Both the position numbers and the translations under genes were made by a program. Under the pieces are notes generated by a model. That model ran no database searches, was not told where the DNA came from, and saw only the letters and a program-made list of their open reading frames with translations. 64,000 nt of DNA from Leifsonia shinshuensis (GTDB lineage: Bacteria > Actinomycetota > Actinomycetes > Actinomycetales > Microbacteriaceae). Below are positions 21,319 through 29,949 of this stretch, one piece after another. Every line of letters starts with the position of its first letter. The first letter of the stretch is position 1. The stretch covers positions 3,038,001 through 3,102,000 of the forward strand of contig NZ_JACCFL010000001.1 in assembly GCF_013410375.1 (NCBI RefSeq). The letters are read 5' to 3'.

Positions 21319-22832
21319 TTCGTCGCTCCCTTGCGGGTCGTGGTGCGGGTGGAGGTGCGGGAGGCCGTCACAGCGGGACGTGCAGCGGGCAGCGAGCGGC
21401 CGGGCACCAGGTAGGCGCCGAGGCCGTGCCTGCCGCCCTCGCGGCCGTAGCCGGACTCCTTGTAGCCGCCGAACGGGCTGGCCGGGTCGAACCGGTTGAA
21501 AGTGTTCGCCCAGACGACGCCGGCGCGGAGCTTGTCGGCGACGGCCAGGATGCGGCTGCCCTTGTCGGTCCAGATGCCGGCCGAGAGGCCGTACGGCGTG
21601 TTGTTCGCCTTGGCGATGGCCTCCGCCGGGGTGCGGAACGTCAGCACCGACAGCACCGGGCCGAAGATCTCCTCGCGGGCGATCCGGTGGCTGGTCGAGA
21701 CGTTGTCGAAGATCGTCGGCGCGAACCAGAAGCCGTTCTCCGGGATGGCGCACTCGGCCGTCCAGCGCTCGGCGCCCTCGGCCTCGCCGATGTCGGAGAG
21801 CTCGCGGATGCGCTGCAGCTGCTCGGCGCTGTTGATCGCGCCGATGTCGGTGTTCTTGTCCAGCGGGTCGCCGAGGCGGAGCGTCGAGAGGCGGCGCTTC
21901 AGGCGCTCCACGACCTCGTCGTGCACGCTCTCCTGCACCAGCAGTCGGCTGCCGGCGCAGCAGACGTGGCCCTGATTGAAGAAGATGCCGTTGACGATGC
22001 CCTCGATGGCCTGGTCGATCGGCGCGTCGTCGAAGACGATGTTCGCGGCCTTGCCGCCGAGCTCCAGCGTGAGCTTCTTCTCGGTGCCGGCCACCGAGCG
22101 GGCGATCTCCCGGCCGACGGCGGTGGACCCGGTGAACGCCACCTTGTTGACGTCCGGGTGGGCGACCAGCTCGCGGCCGGTCTCCCCGGCGCCGGTGACG
22201 ATGTTGACGACGCCGGCGGGGAGGTCGGCCTGCTGGACGATCTCCGCGAACAGCAGTGCGGTCAGCGGGGTGGTCTCGGCCGGCTTCAGGACGACGGTGT
22301 TGCCCGCCGCGAGGGCCGGGGCGATCTTCCACGCCAGCATGAGCAGCGGGAAGTTCCACGGGATGACCTGGGCGGCGACGCCGAGGGCGCGCGGCGCGGG
22401 GCCGAGGCCGGCGTGCTCCAGCTTGTCGGCCCAGCCTGCGTAGTAGAAGAACCAGGCGGCGACCAGGGGCACATCGACGTCGCGGCTCTCCTTGATCGGC
22501 TTGCCGTTGTCGAGGCTCTCGGCGACGGCCAGCTCGCGGGCGCGCTCCTGGATCAGGCGCGCGATGCGGAACAGGTACTTGCCGCGGTCGCTGCCGCTCA
22601 TCCGCGACCAGACCCGGTCGTAGGCGCGGCGGGCGGCGGCCACCGCGCGGTCGACGTCGGCGGAGTCCGCGGTCGCGATGGTCGCGATGCGCTCCTCCGT
22701 GGCCGGGGAGATGGTCTGGAACGGCGTGCCGTGGCCGTCGACGAACTCGCCGTCGATGAAGAGGCCGTACTGGTCGCGCAGGTTGAGGATCGCGCGCGAC
22801 TCGGGGGCCGGGGCGTACTCGAGGAAGCTCAT
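21315..22832 (-). CDS. Aldehyde dehydrogenase, full length
   Basis: A 505-residue NAD(P)-dependent enzyme. PWNFPLLMLAWKIAPALAAG (NAD loop), AFTGSTAVGREI, LELGGKAANIVFDD (catalytic Glu) and NQGHVCCAGSRLLVQ (catalytic Cys) are all present, with the C-terminal FGGYKESGYGREGG. Placed directly after deoC, it probably oxidises the acetaldehyde released by DeoC to acetate or acetyl-CoA. The start is 17 bp after the deoC stop. Confidence 0.9.
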   Translation of the reverse strand: MSFLEYAPAPESRAILNLRDQYGLFIDGEFVDGHGTPFQTISPATEERIATIATADSADVDRAVAAARRAYDRVWSRMSGSDRGKYLFRIARLIQERARELAVAESLDNGKPIKESRDVDVPLVAAWFFYYAGWADKLEHAGLGPAPRALGVAAQVIPWNFPLLMLAWKIAPALAAGNTVVLKPAETTPLTALLFAEIVQQADLPAGVVNIVTGAGETGRELVAHPDVNKVAFTGSTAVGREIARSVAGTEKKLTLELGGKAANIVFDDAPIDQAIEGIVNGIFFNQGHVCCAGSRLLVQESVHDEVVERLKRRLSTLRLGDPLDKNTDIGAINSAEQLQRIRELSDIGEAEGAERWTAECAIPENGFWFAPTIFDNVSTSHRIAREEIFGPVLSVLTFRTPAEAIAKANNTPYGLSAGIWTDKGSRILAVADKLRAGVVWANTFNRFDPASPFGGYKESGYGREGGRHGLGAYLVPGRSLPAARPAVTASRTSTRTTTRKGATK

Positions 22833-22849
22833 GGTGTTGTCGTCCCGTC

Positions 22850-23890
22850 TCAGTCGATCGTCACGTAGTCGGCGCCGGAGTAGTGCCCGGTGTGCAGCTT
22901 CTGGCGCTGCAGCAGCACGTCGTTGAGGAGGCTGGAGGCGCCGAACCGGAACAGGTGCGGCTGCAGCCAGTGCTCGCCCACGGTCTCGGCGACCGTCACG
23001 AGGTACTTGATGGCGTCCTTCGACGAGCGGATGCCGCCCGCCGGCTTCACGCCGATCTCCTCCCCGGTCAGCCGGTGCCAGTCGCGCACGACCTCCAGCA
23101 TCAGCAGCGTCACCGGGAGGGTCGCCGCCGGCGAGACCTTGCCGGTGGAGGTCTTGATGAAGTCGGCGCCGGCGAGGATGCTCAGCCAGGACGCGCGGCG
23201 CACGTTGTCGTAGGTGTTCAGCTCGCCGGTCTCCAGGATCACCTTGAGGTGGGCGTAGCTGCCGTCGTCGCGGCGGCAGGCCTCCTTGACGGCCACGATC
23301 TCGTCGAAGACGAGCCCGTAGCGGCCGGAGAGGAAGGCGCCGCGGTCGATGACCATGTCGATCTCGTCGGCGCCGGCCGCGACCGCGTCGGCGGTGTCGG
23401 CGAGCTTGACCGGGAGGGAGGCGCGGCCGCTCGGGAACGCGGTGGCGACGGCGGCGACGTTGATGCCGCCGGCCTGGCCGGTCTCGCGGGCGACGCGGCC
23501 CGCGTGGGACGCGCCGAGCGCCTGGACCGCGTAGGGCACCATGTCGCCGTACACGCAGACCGCGGCGGGCCGCGGCGCGGTGAGGTCGCTCGGGTCGGGC
23601 GTCAGCGCCTTGGCGACGAGCGAGCGCACTTTGCCCGGCGTGTCGGCGCCCTCCAGCGTGGTCAGGTCGATGAGCTCGATGATCTTGTCGAGCGCCCAGG
23701 CCTTGCTGGTGGTCTTGATGGAACGGGTGCCGAGGCCGGCGGCGCGCTGCTCCAGCCCGACGGCGTCCACCCCGGGGATGCCGCCCAGGTAGCGGCGGAG
23801 CGAGCCCTCGGTGAGGTCGCCGCCCAGCACCTCGACGGCGCGGGCCGCCGGCGCGAGGGTGCGCACGGGCGGTGTCGTTTCGATGGTCAT
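22850..23890 (-). CDS. deoC: Deoxyribose-phosphate aldolase
   Basis: 346 residues, longer than the 220-260 of the E. coli type because of an N-terminal extension of about 70 residues. It splits 2-deoxyribose 5-phosphate into glyceraldehyde 3-phosphate and acetaldehyde. VAAVATAFPSG, DEIDMVIDRGAFLSG (proton-relay Asp), HLKVILETGEL (second Lys), GADFIKTSTGKVSP (Schiff-base Lys) and VKPAGGIRSSKDA are all intact. The ATG overlaps the stop of the SorC/DeoR regulator gene by 4 bp, so the operon is regulator-deoC-ALDH-short ALDH. Confidence 0.93.
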   Translation of the reverse strand: MTIETTPPVRTLAPAARAVEVLGGDLTEGSLRRYLGGIPGVDAVGLEQRAAGLGTRSIKTTSKAWALDKIIELIDLTTLEGADTPGKVRSLVAKALTPDPSDLTAPRPAAVCVYGDMVPYAVQALGASHAGRVARETGQAGGINVAAVATAFPSGRASLPVKLADTADAVAAGADEIDMVIDRGAFLSGRYGLVFDEIVAVKEACRRDDGSYAHLKVILETGELNTYDNVRRASWLSILAGADFIKTSTGKVSPAATLPVTLLMLEVVRDWHRLTGEEIGVKPAGGIRSSKDAIKYLVTVAETVGEHWLQPHLFRFGASSLLNDVLLQRQKLHTGHYSGADYVTID

Positions 23891-24858
23891 GACATCTGCT
23901 TTCTCATGTTCGGCGCGCGGCCGAGGAGGTCGTTGGCTGTCGACTCGTCGGTGATCAGGGTTGTGCACAGCCCGCTGGCGACGACCGCGTGGGCGATGCC
24001 GTGCTTGGCCTCCCCAGCGATGACCGCGATGGACGTGCCCGCGTTGCGGAGCTCGTCCAGGCTGAGGCCAAGGGTGCGGCTGTCGAGCTCGGGGTCGGCG
24101 ACCTGGCCCGTGTCGTCGATGAAGCGCCCGACGACGTCGCCGACGGCGCCCTTGGCAGCCAGCGCGAGCACGTCCTCCGCCGACAGGTAGCCGGAGTCGA
24201 CGTGCACCGAGCTGGGGTCGACCGTGCCGGCGCTGAACAGGTAGGCGTTCGCGTTGCGGGCGAGCTCCAGCACGGACTGGACGGAGCGGTCGGACTCGAT
24301 CGCGCGACGGGTGGCGGCGTGCTCGAAGATCGCCGGGCTGGGCAGCAGCGTCGCCGTGCCCTGGGCCTTGCGGGCCATGACGACGGCCGTGTCGGCCGCC
24401 GCGGTGGCCTGGCGCGTGCTGGAGACGCTCCCGTTGATCTGGACCGGGTTCACGCCGACGGCCCAGCCCGGGCGGAGCCGGGCGGCGACGGCGTGGAGGG
24501 TGCGGCCCCAGCTCACCCCGAGGGTGCGCGGGACGGGTCGCAGGGTGGTGAGGTAGTCGGCGGCGGCCTGCGCGACGCGGGCCTGCACGTCGGAGTCGGA
24601 CTCGGCCGCGGGGACGACCACGGCGTCCTCCAGGCCGTAGAAGGAGCACAGCTCGCGCTCCAGCGAGAACTTCCTGGCGCTCGGGTGCACGATCTCGATG
24701 CGCACGAAACCGTGCTCGCGCGCCGCGACCAGCAGCCGGCCGACCTTCCAGCGGGAGACGTTGAGGGCGACGCCGATCTCGTCCTGGGTCTTGCCCGCCT
24801 CGTAGTACAGCTCTGCGGCTTTGACGGCGAGGATCTCGTCGGAATCGTTCAGGGCCAC
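23887..24858 (-). CDS. SorC/DeoR-type sugar-binding transcriptional regulator
   Basis: 323 residues. Helix-turn-helix at about 20-50 (ELYYEAGKTQDEIGVALNVS), then a SorC-type effector domain (GVSWGRTLHAVAARL, ASGLCTTLITDESTA). B. subtilis DeoR of this family senses deoxyribose 5-phosphate; the adjacent deoC makes the same ligand likely here. The GTG start follows TAAGCT by 6 nt. It probably represses its own operon through the palindrome at 24898-24913. Confidence 0.85.
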   Translation of the reverse strand: MALNDSDEILAVKAAELYYEAGKTQDEIGVALNVSRWKVGRLLVAAREHGFVRIEIVHPSARKFSLERELCSFYGLEDAVVVPAAESDSDVQARVAQAAADYLTTLRPVPRTLGVSWGRTLHAVAARLRPGWAVGVNPVQINGSVSSTRQATAAADTAVVMARKAQGTATLLPSPAIFEHAATRRAIESDRSVQSVLELARNANAYLFSAGTVDPSSVHVDSGYLSAEDVLALAAKGAVGDVVGRFIDDTGQVADPELDSRTLGLSLDELRNAGTSIAVIAGEAKHGIAHAVVASGLCTTLITDESTANDLLGRAPNMRKQMS

Positions 24859-24864
24859 GCGTCC

Positions 24865-24932
24865 AGCTTAGGACGGTGTGCAACGATTGCGCGTTGACTG
24901 CTCAAATGAGCAGGGACAGTTTCGTTTATCGT
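24865..24932. promoter_or_regulatory. Divergent promoters and palindromic operator, deo operon / ROK kinase
   Basis: Minus-strand -10 TAAGCT (24865-24870) and plus-strand -10 TATCGT (24927-24932) flank CTGCTCAAATGAGCAG (24898-24913), a perfect 7-2-7 palindrome. It covers the -35 zones of both promoters, so one SorC-type repressor could control both directions. Confidence 0.6.
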
Positions 24933-24938
24933 TGGCTC

Positions 24939-25898
24939 GTGTCTGCCACTCCCCTCGCACTCGCCGTCGACTTCGGCGGAACCAAGGTCGAAGCCGCCCT
25001 CGTCGACGCGGACGGCGTCCTCCTCCCCGGCTCCCGCCACCGCCTCCCGACCGGCCGCACGGCGACGGTCGCCGACCTGGAGGCCTCGGTGGGCGGCGTC
25101 GTCCGCGACGCGTTGGCCGCGCTTCCGGAGGGCGCGACCGTCGTCGGCGTCGGCATCGGCTGCGCCGGCCCGATCGACCGCAGGCGCGGCCTGGTCTCGC
25201 CGCTGAACGTGCCGGACTGGCGCGACTACCCGCTGCGCGACTTCATCGCCTCGGTGGCGGCCTCCCTCAGCCTCGACGTGCCGGTGACGCTGGAGATGGA
25301 CGGCGTCGCGATCACGATGGCCGAGCACTGGGTGGGCGCGGCGCAGGGCGTCGACAACGTGATGGGCATGGTGATCTCGACCGGCATCGGCGGCGGCCTG
25401 ATCGTGGACGGCCGGGTCATCACCGGACCCACGGGGAACGCCGGGCACATCGGGCACGTCGAGGTGGGCGCCACCCGGGGTGAGGACACCTTCGGTGCCC
25501 CCTACGCTCTGGAGGCCATCGCCTCCGGCCCGCACACCGTCGCCTGGGCGCGCGGCGAGGGCTTCACCGGCACCACCGGAGAGGAGCTCGCCGCCGCCTA
25601 CGCCGCGGGCGACGAGGTCGCGGTCGCCGCGATCACCCGCACCGGCCGCGCCGTGGGCCACGCCATCGCCTCCGCGACCGCGCTGCTCGACCTGGAGCTG
25701 GTCGCGATCGGCGGCGGCTTCTCGCACTCCACGCCCGACCTGTTCACCCACATGCGCGAGGTCATCGAGGCGCACTACTTCCCGTTCGTCCGCAAGGTGC
25801 GAATCGTCCCGAGCGCGCTGTCCTCCGAGGGCCCGCTCATCGGCGCGGCCGCCCTGATCCACCGCAGCGCGCTCCTCCCTGCCAACCCCCGCGACTAG
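24939..25898 (+). CDS. ROK-family sugar kinase, zinc motif lost
   Basis: 319 residues. ALAVDFGGTKVEAALVD is the phosphate-1 motif (DxGGTK), VGVGIGCAGPID and MDGVAITMAEHWVG hold the substrate-binding region, and STGIGGGLIVDG is phosphate-2. GHIGHVEVG retains the His of the ROK signature, but the following CxCGxxGC zinc motif is replaced by a TRGEDTFGAPYALEAIASG-like loop with no Cys. Sharing a control region with deoC suggests a deoxyribose or related sugar as substrate; this is inference. GTG 24939 chosen from TATCGT 6 nt upstream. Confidence 0.8.
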   Translation: MSATPLALAVDFGGTKVEAALVDADGVLLPGSRHRLPTGRTATVADLEASVGGVVRDALAALPEGATVVGVGIGCAGPIDRRRGLVSPLNVPDWRDYPLRDFIASVAASLSLDVPVTLEMDGVAITMAEHWVGAAQGVDNVMGMVISTGIGGGLIVDGRVITGPTGNAGHIGHVEVGATRGEDTFGAPYALEAIASGPHTVAWARGEGFTGTTGEELAAAYAAGDEVAVAAITRTGRAVGHAIASATALLDLELVAIGGGFSHSTPDLFTHMREVIEAHYFPFVRKVRIVPSALSSEGPLIGAAALIHRSALLPANPRD

Positions 25899-25903
25899 CC
25901 CGC

Positions 25904-25960
25904 GAGCACAGGAATTTCGTCGCTCTTGGGGCTGAATCCGAGCGTTTTTCCTGTGCTCGG
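25904..25960. terminator. Bidirectional hairpin between the ROK kinase and MFS genes
   Basis: CGAGCACAGGAA (25904-25915) and TTCCTGTGCTCG (25949-25960) are perfect 12-bp inverted repeats; inside, CGCTC pairs with GAGCG. A T tract precedes the right arm. The position between convergent stops fits a shared terminator. Confidence 0.6.
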
Positions 25961-25973
25961 CGGCCAGCGCAGG

Positions 25974-27212
25974 TCAGCGGTCTTCTAGGGGGACCGGGCG
26001 GGCGACGACGGCGCCGGCCGCGGCAGCGGCCAGCGCGGTTGCGGTGAGCACCACGAGCGGCACGGTCCAGCCGCCGGTTGCCTGGTGGAGGATGCCGACG
26101 GCCAGCGGCCCGAGCGCTCCGAGGGTGTAGCCGAGGCCCTGCGTGAAGCCGCTCAGCGCCACCGAGCCCGCGTGCGTCCGCGTGCGCACGTTGATGAGCA
26201 CCAGGCTCAGCGGGAACAGCAGCGGCCCGAGGCCGGCGAACGCCACCCACAGCCAGGTCGCCACGCCCGGCAGGAAGATCAGCCCCGCGTAGCCCGCCAC
26301 GAAGAACGCGACCCCCGCGTAGATCAGCGCCGTGACGTTCCGCATCCGCGCGGCCAGCAGCGGCACCAGCAGTCCGGCGGGGATGCCCATCCCGGCGTAG
26401 ATCGACAGCAGCGCGCCCGCCTCCGCCGGCGGCGTCCCCGCGACGTCATGGACGAGCTGCGGCAGCCACGCGAACATGGCGTAGGCGTTGAGGCTCGACA
26501 CCGCGAACACCACCGCCATCGCCCAGGCCAGCCCGGAGCGCCAGATCCGCCGGATCAGCGAGCGGTCGGCCTCCTCCAGTTCTACATCGTGCTCGGGGTG
26601 CGCCGGCCGGTGGGTGACCAGGATGCGCAGCCACGGCAGGATCGCCAGCACGCTGACCAGCGCCCACATCCCGACCGACACGTGCCAGCCCGCCGCGTCG
26701 GCGACCGGGACCGCGACGAGCGGCGGCAGCAGGGTGCTCACCGACATCACCGTCGCGTACAGCGCCGTCACGAGCCCGATCCGGTCGGGGAAGTACCGCT
26801 TCACCAGCGGGGGCAGCAGGACGTTCCCGACCCCCATCCCGGCGAAGGTCACGGCCGAGCCGATGGCGAGCATCGCGAACGATCCCGCCGTCGCCCGGAG
26901 GACGTGCCCGGCCAGCATGACGCCGAGCGCGCAGAGCAGCACCGCCTCCAGCGCCAGGCGCCGGGTGAAGACCGGCGCGAGCAGCCCGAACAGGGCGAAG
27001 CACACCGGCGGCAGCATCCCCAGCAGTCCGACGCCGACGCTGGAGACCGGGAACTCGCCGCGGATCTCGGTGAAGATCGGCGAGAGCGCGGCGACGGCGG
27101 TGCGCAGGTTGGCCGCGACCAGCAGGATGCCGAGCAGGGCCACCGCGCGGCCCTGCCAGAGCGGCCGCGGCGGGCGGGCGGAGGCCGCCGCGTCGCGCGT
27201 GGCCTCGGTCAC
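25974..27212 (-). CDS. MFS transporter, CynX/NimT type
   Basis: 412 residues with 12 predicted membrane helices. The N-terminal LLVAANLRTAVAALSPIF is typical of the CynX/NimT (cyanate/nitroimidazole) group; MLPPVCFALFGLLAPVFTRR and GVGNVLLPPLVKRYFP are the helix 2-3 and 4-5 loops. Substrate unknown. Its ATG overlaps the ribF stop by 4 bp, so it ends the truB-ribF transcript. Confidence 0.85.
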   Translation of the reverse strand: MTEATRDAAASARPPRPLWQGRAVALLGILLVAANLRTAVAALSPIFTEIRGEFPVSSVGVGLLGMLPPVCFALFGLLAPVFTRRLALEAVLLCALGVMLAGHVLRATAGSFAMLAIGSAVTFAGMGVGNVLLPPLVKRYFPDRIGLVTALYATVMSVSTLLPPLVAVPVADAAGWHVSVGMWALVSVLAILPWLRILVTHRPAHPEHDVELEEADRSLIRRIWRSGLAWAMAVVFAVSSLNAYAMFAWLPQLVHDVAGTPPAEAGALLSIYAGMGIPAGLLVPLLAARMRNVTALIYAGVAFFVAGYAGLIFLPGVATWLWVAFAGLGPLLFPLSLVLINVRTRTHAGSVALSGFTQGLGYTLGALGPLAVGILHQATGGWTVPLVVLTATALAAAAAGAVVARPVPLEDR

Positions 27213-28153
27213 GCGCGCTCGGCGGTCAGGATGCGCCTGGCCTGCTCGACGTCCGCGGCGATCTGCGCGATCAGCGGCTCGATCCCGGAGTAGGCGACCA
27301 TGCCGCGGATGCGCTCCGAGAAGGCCACGTCGACCGTGTGGCCGTAGAGGTCGAGCTCGCGGTCGAGGACGTAGGCCTCCACCTGCTTCTGCGGCACCCC
27401 TTCGAATGTCGGGTTGTTGCCCACCGAGATCGCCGCGGGGTACCGGGTGCCGTCGTCGTCGGTCAGCCAGCCGGCGTAGACGCCGTCGGCGGGGATCAGG
27501 CCCTCGGACTCCGGCGACAGGTTCGCGGTCGGGTAGCCGAGCTCACGGCCGCGGGCCGCGCCGTGGACGACGACCCCGCGCACGGTGGGCACGGTGCCGA
27601 GCAGCTCCGCCGCGTGTCCCACGTCGCCGGCCGCCAGCAGTTCCCGGATCCAGGTGGAGGACACCCGCCGGCCGTGCTCGGGCCGCACGTCGTCGATGAG
27701 CTCGACGGTGAAGCCGTAGCGCTCCCCCAGCTCCCGCAGCAGGTCGATGTCCCCCGCCCCGCGCGCGCCGAAGCGGAAGTCGCTGCCCACCAGCACGGAC
27801 GCGGCGTGCAGCCGGTCGACCAGGATGCGGTGGACGAACTCCTCCGGCGGCAGGTCCGCGAGCGGACGGTCGAACGCGACCATGAGCGTCGCGTCGATCC
27901 CGGTCTCGGCCAGGAGCTCCAGCTTCTGCCGGTTGCTCACCAGCGAGGCCGGGCACTTCTCCGGCGCCAGCAGCTCGAGCGGGTTCCGGTCGAAGGTGAT
28001 GACCGCCGCGGTCAGCCCGCGCTCGGCGGCGACGGCGCGCAGCCGCTCGATCACCGCGCGGTGTCCGGTGTGGACACCGTCGAACTTGCCGATGGTGACC
28101 GCGCTCGGCCCGAAGCCGTCCGGGATCTCCTCGACGGAGCCGAAGACCTTCAC
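27209..28153 (-). CDS. ribF: Bifunctional riboflavin kinase/FMN adenylyltransferase
   Basis: 314 residues making FMN and FAD. The N-terminal adenylyltransferase has VTIGKFDGVHTGHRAVI (GxFDGxHxGH), VLVGSDFRFGARGAGD and RRVSSTWIRELLAAGD. The C-terminal riboflavin kinase (from about residue 180) has GRELGYPTANL and the VGNNPTF motif. GTG start overlaps the stop of the upstream membrane protein gene (GTGA). A longer frame upstream is only the overlap with that gene. Confidence 0.95.
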   Translation of the reverse strand: MKVFGSVEEIPDGFGPSAVTIGKFDGVHTGHRAVIERLRAVAAERGLTAAVITFDRNPLELLAPEKCPASLVSNRQKLELLAETGIDATLMVAFDRPLADLPPEEFVHRILVDRLHAASVLVGSDFRFGARGAGDIDLLRELGERYGFTVELIDDVRPEHGRRVSSTWIRELLAAGDVGHAAELLGTVPTVRGVVVHGAARGRELGYPTANLSPESEGLIPADGVYAGWLTDDDGTRYPAAISVGNNPTFEGVPQKQVEAYVLDRELDLYGHTVDVAFSERIRGMVAYSGIEPLIAQIAADVEQARRILTAERA

Positions 28154-28629
28154 GAACGCGCCCCGTCGCTCGGCTTGTGCTTGGACAGATAAAGCAGCCC
28201 GAGGACCGGCAGCACCAGCGGGATGAACAGGTAGCCCATGCCGTAGACCGACCACACGGTCGCGTCGCGGCCGAACGGGTCGATGTCATGCAGGCCGAGC
28301 GTCGCGGGCGCGAACAGGCTGAGCGTGCCGATCACGAGGACGCCGACCAGCTCGAAGGTGATGGTGATCCACGCCACCCGGTACCAGACCCGGCCGGGCG
28401 CGATGAGCGCGACGGTCGCGACGATGTAGACGACCGCGGAGAGCCCGGACAGCGTGAACGCGACCGGCGCCTCGTGGAACCGGTCGATGATCTGGAAGAC
28501 GCTGCGGCCGGTCGCGGCCAGCGCGAGCACGCCGTAGACGAACACGAGGACGCGGCCGACGCCGGAGATGCGGCGCCGGGGCGTCTCGCCCCCGCCCTGC
28601 TCGCGTGCGGACATGGTGTGGTGGGACAT
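28150..28629 (-). CDS. Four-helix integral membrane protein, conserved hypothetical
   Basis: About 159 residues. After a polar N-terminus come four helices (about residues 25-45, 57-80, 88-112 and 126-148); the loops carry GRSVFQIIDRFHEAP and PFGRDATVWSVYGMGYLFIP. No known motif. The ATG at 28629 is preferred to the TTG at 28638, since TAGAAT (28638-28643) ends 8 nt before it and overlaps the TTG. Lies in the truB-ribF run with a 4-bp overlap to ribF; its role there is unknown. Confidence 0.7.
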   Translation of the reverse strand: MSHHTMSAREQGGGETPRRRISGVGRVLVFVYGVLALAATGRSVFQIIDRFHEAPVAFTLSGLSAVVYIVATVALIAPGRVWYRVAWITITFELVGVLVIGTLSLFAPATLGLHDIDPFGRDATVWSVYGMGYLFIPLVLPVLGLLYLSKHKPSDGARS

Positions 28630-28637
28630 CGTCGACA

Positions 28638-28643
28638 ATTCTA
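28638..28643 (-). promoter_or_regulatory. -10 box TAGAAT, internal promoter before the membrane protein-ribF genes
   Basis: Minus-strand TAGAAT ends 8 nt before the ATG at 28629. Confidence 0.5.
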
Positions 28644-28660
28644 TTCGGGCGCCCGCGTGG

Positions 28661-29029
28661 TCAGGCGCCCTGGACGAACCAGATCTGCCCCATGCGGTAG
28701 ACCATGACCGCGATCGCCAGGCAGACGCCGCCGAGGATGACCGTGCTCCACCGGTTGCGCTCGATGAGCGCCCAGAACCCGCCGGCGAGCGGCAGGATGA
28801 GCGCCGAGATCAGGTAGATGTAGAACTCGGCGAGGCTGCCGGTGGGCGAGTTGCCGACCAGCGGCCCCACGATCGCCATCACGAGCTGCACGATCAGCAG
28901 CAGCTCCACGAGCGCGACCGCTCCCATCGTCAGGTCGTTCGGGACCCGTCCGGCGAGCCCGAGCACCAGGCAGAGCACGCCGGCCACCAGGGCGACGCCG
29001 ACCTGCAGCGCCACGAACCATTCGATCAT
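28661..29029 (-). CDS. Small four-helix membrane protein, conserved hypothetical
   Basis: 122 residues with four hydrophobic helices (about 6-26, 36-58, 70-86 and 92-112). SPTGSLAEFYIYLISALILP is the most distinctive part and recurs in actinobacterial genes near truB/ribF as I recall. Its ATG overlaps the truB stop by 4 bp. Function unknown. Confidence 0.7.
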   Translation of the reverse strand: MIEWFVALQVGVALVAGVLCLVLGLAGRVPNDLTMGAVALVELLLIVQLVMAIVGPLVGNSPTGSLAEFYIYLISALILPLAGGFWALIERNRWSTVILGGVCLAIAVMVYRMGQIWFVQGA

Positions 29030-29949
29030 GCGGAGGCGATCTCGTCGGTCGGGAAGTTCACGAGCGTCCTGGCTTCCTTTCCGCGGAACTCGATGAGCCC
29101 CACGAGGTGGCCACCGGGGGCGATGGCCGCGACGGGGCCGCCTCCCGCGCCCTCCCGGTCGGCGACATGGATCCGGCGACCGTGCGTCAGGTCGATCGCC
29201 TGCTGCTCGGTCAGCTCGAGCGTCTCGAAGAGCTCCGAGGCTGCTCGCGCGGCGGGGATGAGGGCGGCCGCGGCATCGAGCGTATCGAGTTCGTGGGCCT
29301 CCCGCACATCGAACGGCCCGACGCGCGTCCGGCGCAGCGCCGTGAGGTGGCCGCCGACGCCGAGATCGGCGCCGAGGTCGCGCGCGAGCGAGCGGATGTA
29401 GGTGCCGGAGGAGCAGACGACGCGCACATCCAGCTCGACGGCCACCGGAGCCGTGGCGTCCGGCAGCCGGCGCGCCGCCAGCAGCTCGAACTCGGCGATC
29501 GTCACCGCCCGCGGCGGGAGGGCGACCTCCTCGCCGGCCCGGACGCGCGCGTACGCACGCTTGCCGTCCACCTTGATCGCGCTCACCGAGCTCGGCACCT
29601 GCTCGATCTCCCCGGTCAGCGCGCGGATGCCGCGCGCGATCGCGTCGTCGGTGACGGCCGCGACGTCGGCCGGGTCGGCCTCCGCGGTGATGTCGCCCTC
29701 GGCGTCGTCGGTGGTCGTGGTGGCGCCGAGCCGGATGGTCGCCAGGTACTCCTTGTCCGCGCCGACGATGTAGGTCAGCAACCGGGTGGAGGAGTTCACC
29801 CCGAGGATGAGCAGGCCGGTGGCCATCGGGTCGAGCGTGCCCGCGTGCCCCACCTTGCGGGTGCCGGCCAGCCGGCGGACGCGCGCGACGACGTCATGGC
29901 TCGTCCAGTCCCCCGGCTTGTCGACCAGGATCAGACCGCTACCCGTCAT
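29026..29949 (-). CDS. truB: tRNA pseudouridine(55) synthase
   Basis: 307 residues. Makes pseudouridine at position 55 of tRNA. GLILVDKPGDWTSHDVV at the N-terminus, RKVGHAGTLDPMATGLL with the catalytic Asp, KEYLATIRLG, VPSSVSAIKVDGKRAYA and CSSGTYIRSLARDLG are all in place. In most actinobacteria truB follows rbfA; here about 5 kb of other genes lies between them. ATG overlaps the stop of a tetR gene by 4 bp. Confidence 0.95.
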   Translation of the reverse strand: MTGSGLILVDKPGDWTSHDVVARVRRLAGTRKVGHAGTLDPMATGLLILGVNSSTRLLTYIVGADKEYLATIRLGATTTTDDAEGDITAEADPADVAAVTDDAIARGIRALTGEIEQVPSSVSAIKVDGKRAYARVRAGEEVALPPRAVTIAEFELLAARRLPDATAPVAVELDVRVVCSSGTYIRSLARDLGADLGVGGHLTALRRTRVGPFDVREAHELDTLDAAAALIPAARAASELFETLELTEQQAIDLTHGRRIHVADREGAGGGPVAAIAPGGHLVGLIEFRGKEARTLVNFPTDEIASA

